Below, in pieces: positions 7,199-17,193 of a DNA stretch of 35,487 bases. The notes under the pieces are model-generated. The model did not search any database, was not told where the DNA came from, and was given only the letters and a program-made list of their open reading frames with translations. The stretch spans positions 1 through 35,487 of the forward strand of contig CALUPQ010000111.1 in assembly GCA_944322695.1 (NCBI GenBank). Direction: 5' to 3'. This stretch comes from an uncultured Mailhella sp. (GTDB lineage Bacteria; Desulfobacterota; Desulfovibrionia; Desulfovibrionales; Desulfovibrionaceae). The position numbers and the translations under genes are program-made. Position 1 is the first letter of the stretch. Each line of letters begins with the position of its first letter.

Positions 7199-7627
7199 CT
7201 ACTTCTTGACGGCCAGAAGGACGTTGGGCGACTTGAACATGGCGGTCACGGTGCAGCCGCGTTCCAGACGCAGACGGTTCACGCCGTCCAGAGTGACGGT
7301 GGCGTTGATTTCCATGCCGCTGGGGGTCTGGATGAGCACTTCGCCGTTCACGAAGCCGCGCACCAGCTTGACAACCTTGCCGGTGAACTGGTTGCGGCAG
7401 GAAAAGGCGTATTCGTTGTCGTCGGCCACGAGCATGATTTCCGTAGCCTTTACCAGTGCGACCGCATCCTTGCCTTCCGCAAGGTTGAGGCTCTGGATGC
7501 AGGCATGGGAAATCTGACCATAGATTTTTTCACCGCTTTCCAGGGAAACCTCCACCTCATCACTGAGGTTACCGGGAATAACAGCCGTGATTTTACCGGG
7601 ATAGGCATTGCGAGAGCTGGTTTTCAT
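7199..7627 (-). CDS. Molbindin-like protein with two TOBE/Mop domains
   Basis: Two tandem Mop (TOBE) repeats of about 65 residues make up the whole protein. The first begins SSRNAYPGKITAVIPG and ends VKATEIMLV; the second begins CRNQFTGKVVKLVRG and ends FKSPNVLLAV. Stand-alone di-Mop proteins bind molybdate or tungstate oxyanions in the cytoplasm and are thought to store or buffer them for cofactor synthesis; anaerobes with formate dehydrogenases commonly carry them. A longer frame begins at 7639, but that ATG overlaps the GGAG ribosome site. The tandem ATGs at 7630 and 7627 are better, and 7627 has the normal 6-bp spacing (142 aa). The gene stands alone, with a terminator just downstream. 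Confidence 0.88.
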   Translation of the reverse strand: MKTSSRNAYPGKITAVIPGNLSDEVEVSLESGEKIYGQISHACIQSLNLAEGKDAVALVKATEIMLVADDNEYAFSCRNQFTGKVVKLVRGFVNGEVLIQTPSGMEINATVTLDGVNRLRLERGCTVTAMFKSPNVLLAVKK

Positions 7628-7802
7628 CATAATCTCCATGATTCTGGTAAACGCTTATTCAGCGTATCTCCTCACGGCCATGCGATACACAGACTGGCGC
7701 ACGTTTCTGCCCCGTCAACTGCCATCATCTTCCTTCCATGGGAGGACACTGAAAAAAACTGGCTCATTATAGCCAATCCGTGCGAGGCATGCAAGTCCGC
7801 TG

Positions 7803-7826
7803 CAAGGTTTTTTTTTCACAACCTTG
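7803..7826. repeat. Hairpin abutting the ligA stop codon
   Basis: CAAGGTT (7803-7809) pairs with AACCTTG (7820-7826) around a T-rich loop, directly after the ligA stop. It has no T tract in the ligA direction, so termination here is uncertain. Confidence 0.35.
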
Positions 7827-10046
<2,220 letters not shown>

Positions 10047-10060
10047 AATAAGGAGTGAAC

Positions 10061-11053
10061 ATGTACGCCCTTCGAATTGAAAGCACCGACCCCGCCTTCA
10101 ACCTCGCCCTGGAAGAGACGCTTTTCGACACGCTCTCGCCGGAGAACCCGGGCATGTTCCTCATCTGGCGCAACGCTCCCTCCGTCATCATCGGCTGTCA
10201 TCAGAACACGGCCGAAGAAGTGAACGAGCCCTACTGCCGCGAACACGGCATCAACGTGGTCCGTCGCCCCACGGGCGGAGGCGCCGTGTATCACGACCTC
10301 GGCAACGTGAACTTCTCCTTCCTTGTCTGGGTGGAGAAAAACCGCCTGTCGGGCTTTGAGGAGTTCATGCGGCCCATGGTGGCCGCCCTGCGCGATTTGG
10401 GAGTGGACGCCGCCTATACCAGCCGCAACGACATCACCGTGAACGGACGCAAGGTGGCCGGCACCGCCCAGCGCCGCTCCGGGCAGAGGATGCTGCATCA
10501 CGGCTGCCTGCTTGTGGACGTGGACACGTCCGTTCTCACCGGAGCCCTTGCCGTCGACCCGGAAAAATTCCAGTCCAAAGGGGTAGCTTCTCATCGGGCC
10601 CGCGTGGCCAACCTGCGGGAATTTCTCCCTGCCGGACTTTCCGGCGACGAGTGCATGAACATGGTCATCGAAGCCATGACGCGCCGCTGCGCGGACGAGG
10701 AACGTACACTCTCCCCGAAACTCAGGGAGAAGGCGGAAGCTCTTGCGGCCTCGCGCTATCGCAGCTGGGAATGGAACTGGGGCCAGTCTCCGCGCTTTAC
10801 GGAAAAACGCCGCCACCGCTTTTCCTGGGGCAGGCTGGAATGTCTGCTGGAAGTACGCGGAGGCGTCATTTCCGGCTGTCGCCTGTTCGGGGACTTCTTT
10901 GCCCTGCGCGACATCCGGGAGCTGGAACAGGCGCTCACGGGACTTCGTTCCGACAGCGCCTCCCTCGCCGCCTCGCTGGAGAGCATCCCTGTGGAAAGCT
11001 GGTTCTCCGGCGCGGAGCGTGAGGAGCTTCTGCACTTTTTCTGCGGGACATAA
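10061..11053 (+). CDS. lplA: Lipoate-protein ligase A
   Basis: The N-terminal domain shows the biotin/lipoate-ligase core: NLALEETLFD, the substrate-binding RRPTGGGAVYHDLGNVNFSF, and NGRKVAGTAQRR, whose lysine contacts the activated lipoyl-AMP. A separate C-terminal accessory domain runs from about residue 235 to 330. The enzyme attaches scavenged lipoate, via lipoyl-AMP, to lipoyl domains such as GcvH or 2-oxoacid dehydrogenase E2. An upstream in-frame GTG at 10055 lies within AAGGAGTG, the ribosome site itself; the ATG at 10061 with 6-bp spacing is the better start (330 aa). It is a single gene with its own promoter and a possible operator. Confidence 0.93.
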   Translation: MYALRIESTDPAFNLALEETLFDTLSPENPGMFLIWRNAPSVIIGCHQNTAEEVNEPYCREHGINVVRRPTGGGAVYHDLGNVNFSFLVWVEKNRLSGFEEFMRPMVAALRDLGVDAAYTSRNDITVNGRKVAGTAQRRSGQRMLHHGCLLVDVDTSVLTGALAVDPEKFQSKGVASHRARVANLREFLPAGLSGDECMNMVIEAMTRRCADEERTLSPKLREKAEALAASRYRSWEWNWGQSPRFTEKRRHRFSWGRLECLLEVRGGVISGCRLFGDFFALRDIRELEQALTGLRSDSASLAASLESIPVESWFSGAEREELLHFFCGT

Positions 11054-11257
11054 CCCTGCGCGCTGCTGAAAAAACGCCGTCCTTTCAGGCCGAAGGCAAA
11101 GAGGCACGGTGGAAAACAGGCAGCAAGTTTCCTTTCCCGCACGGCCTTCCGGCATCGCCAGTCCTCAAGGCGAATCCGCCCGATGCGGCCATGTGGCAGG
11201 AACGCCCGCAAGACAAGCCACTGTCGGAACGGCATGGAGCCGAAGACGCCAAACCTG

Positions 11258-11290
11258 CCTTTCCGGCGGAAGACCATGCCGCCGGAAAGG
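11258..11290. repeat. Perfect 12-bp inverted repeat between lplA and yfcE
   Basis: CCTTTCCGGCGG (11258-11269) pairs with CCGCCGGAAAGG (11279-11290), 9-nt loop. It sits between two convergent genes and probably ends transcription from one or both, although T tracts are weak. Confidence 0.5.
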
Positions 11291-11313
11291 GCTGCCCGGT
11301 ACGGCAAAAGACG

Positions 11314-11877
11314 CTAGTCTTTCCCGGCGCCGCAGGCAAATTCCCTGTACACGGCGCCGTCCTCCACACGTTTCCACTGAAAGACTCCGGCCTCCCAGGT
11401 CATGTAGCTGTGCTCGCTTCCCTGCTTGGGAAGGGAAACGGAGCCGGGGTTCATGGCCACGAAGTCTTCATGCTGGGTGCATACGGGAACGTGGGTATGC
11501 CCGTAAAGCAGCATGCTTCCCCGGGCAAAGGGCGGAGGAGTCTGCTCGTTGCAATGATGGCCGTGCGTGGCGTACACGCGAAGGTCGTCCAGAAGCAGCA
11601 GCGCGTAATCGGCCATGATGGGAAACTCCAGCACCATCTGGTCCACTTCCGCATCGCAGTTGCCCCGCACGCAGAGCAGCTTTTCCTTCAAGGGGTTGAG
11701 CATGGCCATCACCTTCTGCGGAGCATACTCGTCCGGCAGGGCGTTGCGCGGGCCGTGGTACAGAATGTCCCCGAGAAGCAGCAGCGCGTCCGCGCCTTCC
11801 TTCTCAAAGCGCTCGAGAAGGGCGCCGCACCAGCGGGCCGAGCCGTGAATGTCGGAAGCAATCATCAGTTTTTTCAT
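11314..11877 (-). CDS. yfcE: YfcE/MJ0936-family metallophosphodiesterase
   Basis: The 187-residue protein is a small calcineurin-like phosphoesterase. Metal-ligand motifs are in order: SDIHG (residues 8-12), LLLGDILYHGPRN, VRGNCDAEVD (GNxD/E block), THGHHCN, and GHTHVP. The ending NPGSVSLPKQG is typical of the YfcE group. These enzymes hydrolyse phosphodiesters in a manganese-dependent way; natural substrates are not established. The open frame extends to 12084, but the ATG at 11877 has AAGGAGA 6 bp upstream and starts the conserved MKKLMIASDIHG, so it is preferred. It is separated from the upstream glycan operon by that operon's terminator and begins just after an 11-bp hairpin that abuts its ribosome site. 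Confidence 0.92.
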   Translation of the reverse strand: MKKLMIASDIHGSARWCGALLERFEKEGADALLLLGDILYHGPRNALPDEYAPQKVMAMLNPLKEKLLCVRGNCDAEVDQMVLEFPIMADYALLLLDDLRVYATHGHHCNEQTPPPFARGSMLLYGHTHVPVCTQHEDFVAMNPGSVSLPKQGSEHSYMTWEAGVFQWKRVEDGAVYREFACGAGKD

Positions 11878-11884
11878 ACGGTCT

Positions 11885-11920
11885 CCTTTGCGGCCATCAT
11901 GCCAGAGTCGGCCGCAAAGG
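11885..11920 (-). promoter_or_regulatory. Hairpin overlapping the yfcE ribosome binding site
   Basis: On the minus strand CCTTTGCGGCC pairs perfectly over 11 bp with GGCCGCAAAGG (14-nt loop). The right arm ends inside the AAGGAG Shine-Dalgarno of yfcE, so the folded form would limit ribosome access. Confidence 0.5.
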
Positions 11921-11974
11921 TCGAGAAGAACGCCCCCTCTCCGCCCCGGGCCATACGTCAACCCGCCGTGATGC

Positions 11975-12004
11975 AAAAAAAATGCTTCCCGGCGTGGAGC
12001 CGGG
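11975..12004 (-). terminator. Intrinsic terminator of the glycan operon
   Basis: On the minus strand CCCGGC-TCCAC-GCCGGG (12004-11988) is followed by AAGCA and a run of eight T residues (11982-11975), 10 bp past the last glycosyltransferase stop. Confidence 0.9.
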
Positions 12005-12014
12005 CAGACGGGCT

Positions 12015-12878
12015 TCAGAGCCCGCACAGGCGCGGCAACGACTCCTTCACCCGCCACACGGGAATCGCGTTGAAAAGCAGCCATCGCGTCTCCCGGCGGC
12101 TTACCATTTTGGAAAGCACGGGCAATCCGAGCAGGCGGTAGCGGTATATCCGCCAGACATGGGTCTGCGCCATGGCCCAGAGCTCCGGATTGCTCTGCCG
12201 GGCAAACTCAAGAACGCCGTACTTGGCGGCCTCCATGTTCATGGCCTGCCTGTGCGAGGTGTTTCCTTCCCACGAGCGGTAGCAGAACAGCACGTCGGGA
12301 AGATTCGCAAAGCGGGTGTACGGAAGCATGCGGCAGAACAGCGCATGGTCCTCGGCCGGGCTGAACGCCGCCTCATAGCGGAGACGATGCTCTTCCAGCA
12401 CCGAGCGGCGCATCATGCAGGAAGGATGGCAGATATCCCCGCAATGGAACATCAGGGATTTGCGCAGGGCCAGGTCGTCCAGGGGGAAGCGGGAAACGCC
12501 GCGTCCGTTCACTCCCGTGGTCTGGCAGCCCACGAGCCCCACGTCCGGATGAGACTCCAGAAAGGCGACTTCCTTTTCCAGGCGTTCGGGCAGAGAAACG
12601 TCGTCGTGGTCCATGACGGCAAGATATTCGCCCTGCGCCATGTCCAGCAGGCGGTTGCGCGCACCGGAAATGCCGAAGTTGCGCTCGCTTCCGACGTAGC
12701 GGATGCGGGAATCGTCATAGGCCCCGACCACCTCTTCCACCCGCCCGTCCGTGGAACCGTCGTTCAGAATGAGGAACTCAAAATCCCTGAAGGACTGGGA
12801 AAGTATGCTGTCCATGGCCTCGCGAAGAAATTCCGGCCGGGTGTTGTACACCGGCATGAGCACGGAAACTCTTGGCAT
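12015..12878 (-). CDS. Family 2 glycosyltransferase
   Basis: A GT-A fold begins at PRVSVLMPVYNTRPEFLREAM. The nucleotide-sugar segment is ILNDGSTDGRVEE and the metal-binding DxD-type motif is MDHDDVSLPERL; FSPAEDHALFCRML (ED) is the likely catalytic-base region. The C-terminus is basic and amphipathic and probably touches the membrane. It would add one sugar to a lipid-linked glycan at the cytoplasmic face of the inner membrane; donor and acceptor cannot be told. The frame reaches back to 12917, but the ATG at 12878 with AAGGAGTTGAGC in front is the natural start (287 aa). It is the last gene of the 14-gene operon, 35 bp after its neighbour. Confidence 0.9.
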   Translation of the reverse strand: MPRVSVLMPVYNTRPEFLREAMDSILSQSFRDFEFLILNDGSTDGRVEEVVGAYDDSRIRYVGSERNFGISGARNRLLDMAQGEYLAVMDHDDVSLPERLEKEVAFLESHPDVGLVGCQTTGVNGRGVSRFPLDDLALRKSLMFHCGDICHPSCMMRRSVLEEHRLRYEAAFSPAEDHALFCRMLPYTRFANLPDVLFCYRSWEGNTSHRQAMNMEAAKYGVLEFARQSNPELWAMAQTHVWRIYRYRLLGLPVLSKMVSRRETRWLLFNAIPVWRVKESLPRLCGL

Positions 12879-12913
12879 GCTCAACTCCTTGTGCTTTTTT
12901 TTAGTGGGCCGCT

Positions 12914-13768
12914 TCACTTTCCGGGGAGCCCCAGCTTCATCCTGTCATGCCAAGCCTTCAGACGGCTTCTGTCGCTTCCCGTACAGGCATGAACAGCGTT
13001 GTGGAAAAACAGCCGGAGCGTCATCTTCAACCGGAGCGCCTTCGATTCCGGGGGAGGCGGATACGGGGCAAGGGACTGCGTGGCCTCGATGAACTGGGCC
13101 AGCTGCCTCTGCGTATCTTCCTCTGAGGGTTCGGGGGTGGGCACATAGTCCATCAGTCCTTCATCCGTCACCAGCTTCACTGCAGCGCCGCAGGCCGCAG
13201 CCTCATCGTTCAGCAGGCTGTTGTGGTCATAGGAATACAGTACGCGGGTCGTCTGAAGCAGTGCGGCAAGGTCGCTCCGCATGGCAGGGTATTTCATGGT
13301 GATGCGGACGGCTCCGGCCCCATCCACCCTTCTCTTCACGCCGCAGTTCTTGTGCTCGTAGATGCAGTCTCTGATTCTGGGAAGCCCGGCGTCGTAAAAA
13401 AGCCGTCTGTCCAGCATCGAAAAGGTCAGCGCCGGAACATTCCCGAGATAGGTTCTGTCCCACACGACGACATGTTCGTGCTCGTCGAACACCTCGTCGC
13501 CGCCCAGCCTTCCGGGATAATACAGAACATAGCGGGCCACCCGATGAAAGCGCAAAGGGTTGCCCTTCACCGTTTCCGGGTACACGACAATGTCTTCCCG
13601 CTGCATCCTGCCGGTGAAGTACGTCATGCAGTGATGACCGGGACTGGGGGTGTGGCACAGCACGGGAGCGCTGAATCCCTTCCTCTCCAGCATGTCGGAA
13701 AGCATATACAGCGCCCGTACGCCCGCACTTCTGCCGTAGGGAGGAGCCAGAATGACATAGTTCCTCAT
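12914..13768 (-). CDS. Glycosyltransferase-like protein of surface-glycan clusters
   Basis: The 284-residue protein starts MRNYVILAPPYGRSAGVRALYML. It has the motif VVYPETVKGNPLRFHRVARYVLYYPG, which I associate with GT4-like proteins of polysaccharide clusters, and a C-terminal half with a Rossmann-type SYDHNSLLNDEAAACGAAVKLV, where E-A-A-A-C-G resembles the acceptor/nucleotide loop of GT-B enzymes. It lacks the full-length EX7E GT-B domain, so it may be a reduced or divergent transferase. The start at 13768 overlaps the upstream stop (ATGA), showing translational coupling to the GT2 gene before it. The open frame runs back to 14137, but that extension lies inside the neighbour. Transferase function is inference. 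Confidence 0.7.
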   Translation of the reverse strand: MRNYVILAPPYGRSAGVRALYMLSDMLERKGFSAPVLCHTPSPGHHCMTYFTGRMQREDIVVYPETVKGNPLRFHRVARYVLYYPGRLGGDEVFDEHEHVVVWDRTYLGNVPALTFSMLDRRLFYDAGLPRIRDCIYEHKNCGVKRRVDGAGAVRITMKYPAMRSDLAALLQTTRVLYSYDHNSLLNDEAAACGAAVKLVTDEGLMDYVPTPEPSEEDTQRQLAQFIEATQSLAPYPPPPESKALRLKMTLRLFFHNAVHACTGSDRSRLKAWHDRMKLGLPGK

Positions 13769-14961
13769 TTGCTTTCCCGCCCGACCATGCGATGCAGGCG
13801 CCAGCTCTCCTTCAGCGCCCGGAACAACCCGGAACGCGGATTTCTTTCCTGCACGGCCTTCTTGTATTCTTTTCTCTTTTGTCCGGCCGTCAGTTTCCAT
13901 GCACATATCAGTTTCATGGTCTGCAATATGTCCCGAACGTGTTCCGAAGGAAAATAACGGGCGGCGGGAATGAGTACCGGTTTCGGAGCGGCAATCTCCG
14001 GCGGAACATAGTCGTGCGTGGGGAACTTCGTCATAAAAGACGGGGCATCCCCTCTTTCCACCAGCAGCCGTATCAGCTTTTCCGCCGGATACTCTTCCAC
14101 CACTTCCTTTCTGGTCACGATGGGATAGATGTTGCATATCATGTTGACCAGCTTCCGGTACAAGTCAGGACAATCGCGCCCCCGAAGCTCGTCCGCATAC
14201 GCTCTGGCCCAGTTATAGGACTGCTCCAGCGTGTTCGCCGTGGCTGGATTATAGGCGTCGCGTCTTTTATGCGTTCTGTGGAAGACGGCCCTGTGGTCGA
14301 GATAGATGAAGGCCGGGCCCTCCTTCGCCATCCTTATCAGAAGCGGGGTGTCGTCCAGCTTGCCGTAGATGTCGTTCAGGGGAACTCTTTTTCTGAAAAT
14401 GTCCGCCCGGTAGAGCACGCTGCAGATGCAGGGATTGCAGGGATAGTAGGATTCCGCAAAAAGAATGGCCTTCGTCACCTCGAACGAATCCTTCAGAACA
14501 AGAAAATCATCGGTCATGTGCCGGGGATAGAGGTACTCCCACGGCAGCTGGTTCTCATAAAGCCTCGGCAGCTGTGCCGCCATGACGTCCACGGGAAACC
14601 AGGTGAAGGTGCTCACCCCGTAGGCCGCTCCGGGAAGCGCGTTGAGACCGATGAGCATCTTTTCAAAAAATTCCGGGTGAAGCAGGTCGTCATCATGAAA
14701 CGTGAGCACATACTTTCCGGCAGCGAGTTCCTGAGCCTTGAAAAAATTGCCGTAGCGCCCGCTGGTCTTCACATAACGGCATCCGCAGGAAGCGTATCTG
14801 GCCGCCACTTCTTCCGTATGGTCCGTGCTTTCGTTGTCCAGCACATAAAACACCTTCACGGGCTCCGTCTGACGGATGACGCTTCGTATCGTCTCTTCCA
14901 GATAGTCGGCTCTGTTGTGGGTGAGAATGAAAATATCAATATCGTCAATAGTGCAGCTCAT
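13765..14961 (-). CDS. Family 2 glycosyltransferase with long C-terminal extension
   Basis: The first 230 residues are a GT-A domain: DIDIFILTHNRADYLEETIRSV, VLDNESTDHTEEV, and the DxD-type metal site TFHDDDLLHPEFFEKM. The remaining 170 residues form a mainly helical, basic extension (AGQKRKEYKKAVQ near the end) that probably binds the membrane or a partner. It would transfer a sugar onto a lipid-linked glycan in the cytoplasm. The ATG at 14961 has GGGAG 9 bp upstream; the earlier ATG at 14982 is less well placed. It is 30 bp downstream of the DUF6270-like gene and overlaps the next gene by 4 bp. Linkage specificity is unknown. Confidence 0.87.
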   Translation of the reverse strand: MSCTIDDIDIFILTHNRADYLEETIRSVIRQTEPVKVFYVLDNESTDHTEEVAARYASCGCRYVKTSGRYGNFFKAQELAAGKYVLTFHDDDLLHPEFFEKMLIGLNALPGAAYGVSTFTWFPVDVMAAQLPRLYENQLPWEYLYPRHMTDDFLVLKDSFEVTKAILFAESYYPCNPCICSVLYRADIFRKRVPLNDIYGKLDDTPLLIRMAKEGPAFIYLDHRAVFHRTHKRRDAYNPATANTLEQSYNWARAYADELRGRDCPDLYRKLVNMICNIYPIVTRKEVVEEYPAEKLIRLLVERGDAPSFMTKFPTHDYVPPEIAAPKPVLIPAARYFPSEHVRDILQTMKLICAWKLTAGQKRKEYKKAVQERNPRSGLFRALKESWRLHRMVGRESK

Positions 14962-14991
14962 GCTATCGTCTCCCGAACACAAAGGCCATGC

Positions 14992-16050
14992 TTATCCACG
15001 AAAAACAGTTCCGATAATATTTCTGTACACCTTTTTCTTACGGACATACCGCTCCTTCCATGAACCGAACCCCACATGAGAAAAAAGACGATACCAGGAA
15101 TACCGCGCATAGAAATACCCCAGAGCTCCCAGTCTCTTCATTTTTGAAAACACCTTGCGGGGCTTTTCCCCGCTGCCGTACATATTCATCATGATGCGGG
15201 CATTATCCATGGCGGCAAGACGTTCGGCATACCTTTCCTCGCAGGAGCAAAGCAGCGCATCAAGAAGCATGCTCTCCTCCCTGCGCGGCCGTTTCTCCGT
15301 AATCACGGAAACGGCCTTCAGGGCGTAATCGTAATACTCGCGGGTGTAATGCATGGGCATGGACCCCCATTTGTGGGAGGCATCGCCGATGACGTTTCCC
15401 GGCAGGCGTACGACATGGCAGTCGCCAAGAGCCTGCCGCATGACATGAAACGCCGTGTCAATCCATGCATTGGTACGCAGGCTGCGCTTATTCTCAGGAT
15501 AAAAGGTCACGTCCCCCTTCTTCTCGTCGTATTCGACAAAGGCGTTCTTCACCTCGAAAAGAATAATCTGCTCCGGTCTGTACAGGGTAAGGAGCCTTCC
15601 GGCATAGCGTTCCAGGCGCGCCTTCATCTCCTGCACAGGCATGCAGTCAAAGGGGACGGATTCCCTTTCGATGGCCGGAATGGCTCCGCACAGGGCCATG
15701 CTTCTGTAGAGCGCAATATTCGTATTGAACAGCATCGTACCGTCTTCCAGCCTCAGGTAATCCCAGGACAGAAGGCCCACGTCGAGTATCAGATACTCGG
15801 CGTCGTGTTCCTCGAGAAAGGAAAAAATGCCTCTGGTCAGGTCACGCAGCGCACAGCGCCGGAAAAAGTCGGACGTTCCCTCCTGATTGCCGTCCCATTT
15901 TTCCATGTTCACTGAGGACGGCTTTTCCCCGGAGAACAGCGGAGAAAAGGCGTTGGCATGGGAAACGACGGCATGCCCGCCGTCATCCTCATGCATGCCG
16001 AAGGTATCCCGGCACACGCACGTGCCGGCAATGTTGAACGTATGCCGCAT
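14992..16050 (-). CDS. DUF6270-like SGNH-type protein
   Basis: The 352-residue protein opens with NIAGTCVCRDTFG, matching the G-x-C-x-x-R-D start of DUF6270 proteins. It later has LILDVGLLSWDY and GDASHKWGSMPMHYTREYY, the D-x-x-H-K-W-G...H-Y block that corresponds to the catalytic Asp-His of SGNH hydrolases. In this family the usual Ser nucleophile block (GDS) is replaced by a GxC/GTC form. Such proteins sit in surface-polysaccharide clusters and may add or remove acyl or similar groups on glycans, but no activity is established to my knowledge. It follows the acyltransferase gene by 9 bp. There is no signal peptide, so it acts in the cytoplasm. Family call is from motif memory and moderate in confidence. 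Confidence 0.68.
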   Translation of the reverse strand: MRHTFNIAGTCVCRDTFGMHEDDGGHAVVSHANAFSPLFSGEKPSSVNMEKWDGNQEGTSDFFRRCALRDLTRGIFSFLEEHDAEYLILDVGLLSWDYLRLEDGTMLFNTNIALYRSMALCGAIPAIERESVPFDCMPVQEMKARLERYAGRLLTLYRPEQIILFEVKNAFVEYDEKKGDVTFYPENKRSLRTNAWIDTAFHVMRQALGDCHVVRLPGNVIGDASHKWGSMPMHYTREYYDYALKAVSVITEKRPRREESMLLDALLCSCEERYAERLAAMDNARIMMNMYGSGEKPRKVFSKMKRLGALGYFYARYSWYRLFSHVGFGSWKERYVRKKKVYRNIIGTVFRG

Positions 16051-16059
16051 GATGCACTC

Positions 16060-17193
16060 CTAGGCCTTCGCGATGTTGAAGAACGTCCGTATTTTTTTAC
16101 GGCACGGCATTTCATAGAACCTGAAGCACAGCCAGGCGCACAGATACACGGCAGGAAAGAAGACGGCCAGCGTGGAAAGCATGGAAGCGGTCCTCTCCCC
16201 CCTGTAGCAGAGAAGCATCACAAAGACGATGTGCAGCAGATAGACCGAGTAGCTCACGTCTCCCATGAAAAGGAACACTCTGGAGGACAGAATTCTGCTC
16301 CTGCCAAGGACCGAGGCAAACACCACAAGAACCACGGCCAGGGAAAGCAGGCTGAAGTCCGACCGGGGAAAGGAAAAAAAGCGCCAGGTGCAGGAGTCTA
16401 AAACCAGAAGAAACGCCGCGGCAAAAAGGACACGCCGCATCCTGGGGTACCCTTCCGGCGGCATGCCGAGGTCGAAAAACATGGCCGCGCCGCATCCGGC
16501 AAGGAACTCGGGCAGCCTTCCGAGCGGAGAATAGTTGACCAGATGAAAAAAGGTCTGCTCCGGCGTGCAGGAAAAAAGCGAAGCCATGGCCTCGGCCACC
16601 CCGGAAGCATGGCAAAACTGCACGTAGGCGACATGAAGAAGCACCATGCCCGCCGTGAACAGAAGCACCCGGACATGCGTTTTCTTCCATTTCAGCAGAA
16701 ACGCCAAGGGCACGAACAGGCAGTACAGACCGAACTCCGTGGAAATGGACCAGGAAATATTGGCCGAACCCTGAAGATGCACCACCTGGAAACCGTTGAT
16801 GATGCCGAAGAACCAGCTCTGCATGCAGGAGAGAAAGACCGGCAACGCCGTCAGGTTGGCCTGAAGATGCGGCCCCTGGGTCCTTATCAGGTTGAAAACG
16901 GTGAAGCCCAGAAGAAATATGACGTACAGCGGATATATCCGGGCAAAGCGGGCAATGAAGAAACGGATGACTTCCAGGCCTGAAGAACTCTGCAGTCGTT
17001 CCGCATAATTGTAGTATATGACAAAACCGCTGAGGCAGAAAAACAGGCTCATGCCGAGCAGTCCGCAGCGCATGAGAAAGGGGCTCAGCGCAGACTGATA
17101 CAGGGCGGGCACAAGCAGCAGCGTATGGTTGAGGCAAATCAGAAACGCGGCCGCCCCGCGCAGACCGGTCATTTCATCCAGTGTCCTTTTCAT
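16060..17193 (-). CDS. Acyltransferase-3 family membrane O-acyltransferase
   Basis: A 377-residue polytopic membrane protein with about ten hydrophobic segments. The start DEMTGLRGAAAFLICLNHTLL carries the conserved R and catalytic-type H of the acyltransferase-3 (OafA/NodX) family, and SLFFCLSGFVIYYNYAERL is the family's second landmark (FFxLSGFvi). ISWSISTEFGLYCLFVPL is the third (SWSLxxEf). These proteins move an acetyl or other acyl group across the inner membrane onto a glycan. No SGNH domain is fused; the neighbouring SGNH-like protein may supply one, though it lacks a signal peptide. It starts inside the stop of the DUF1796 gene (ATGA) and precedes the DUF6270-like gene by 9 bp. The acceptor is presumably the glycan made by this operon. 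Confidence 0.92.
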   Translation of the reverse strand: MKRTLDEMTGLRGAAAFLICLNHTLLLVPALYQSALSPFLMRCGLLGMSLFFCLSGFVIYYNYAERLQSSSGLEVIRFFIARFARIYPLYVIFLLGFTVFNLIRTQGPHLQANLTALPVFLSCMQSWFFGIINGFQVVHLQGSANISWSISTEFGLYCLFVPLAFLLKWKKTHVRVLLFTAGMVLLHVAYVQFCHASGVAEAMASLFSCTPEQTFFHLVNYSPLGRLPEFLAGCGAAMFFDLGMPPEGYPRMRRVLFAAAFLLVLDSCTWRFFSFPRSDFSLLSLAVVLVVFASVLGRSRILSSRVFLFMGDVSYSVYLLHIVFVMLLCYRGERTASMLSTLAVFFPAVYLCAWLCFRFYEMPCRKKIRTFFNIAKA

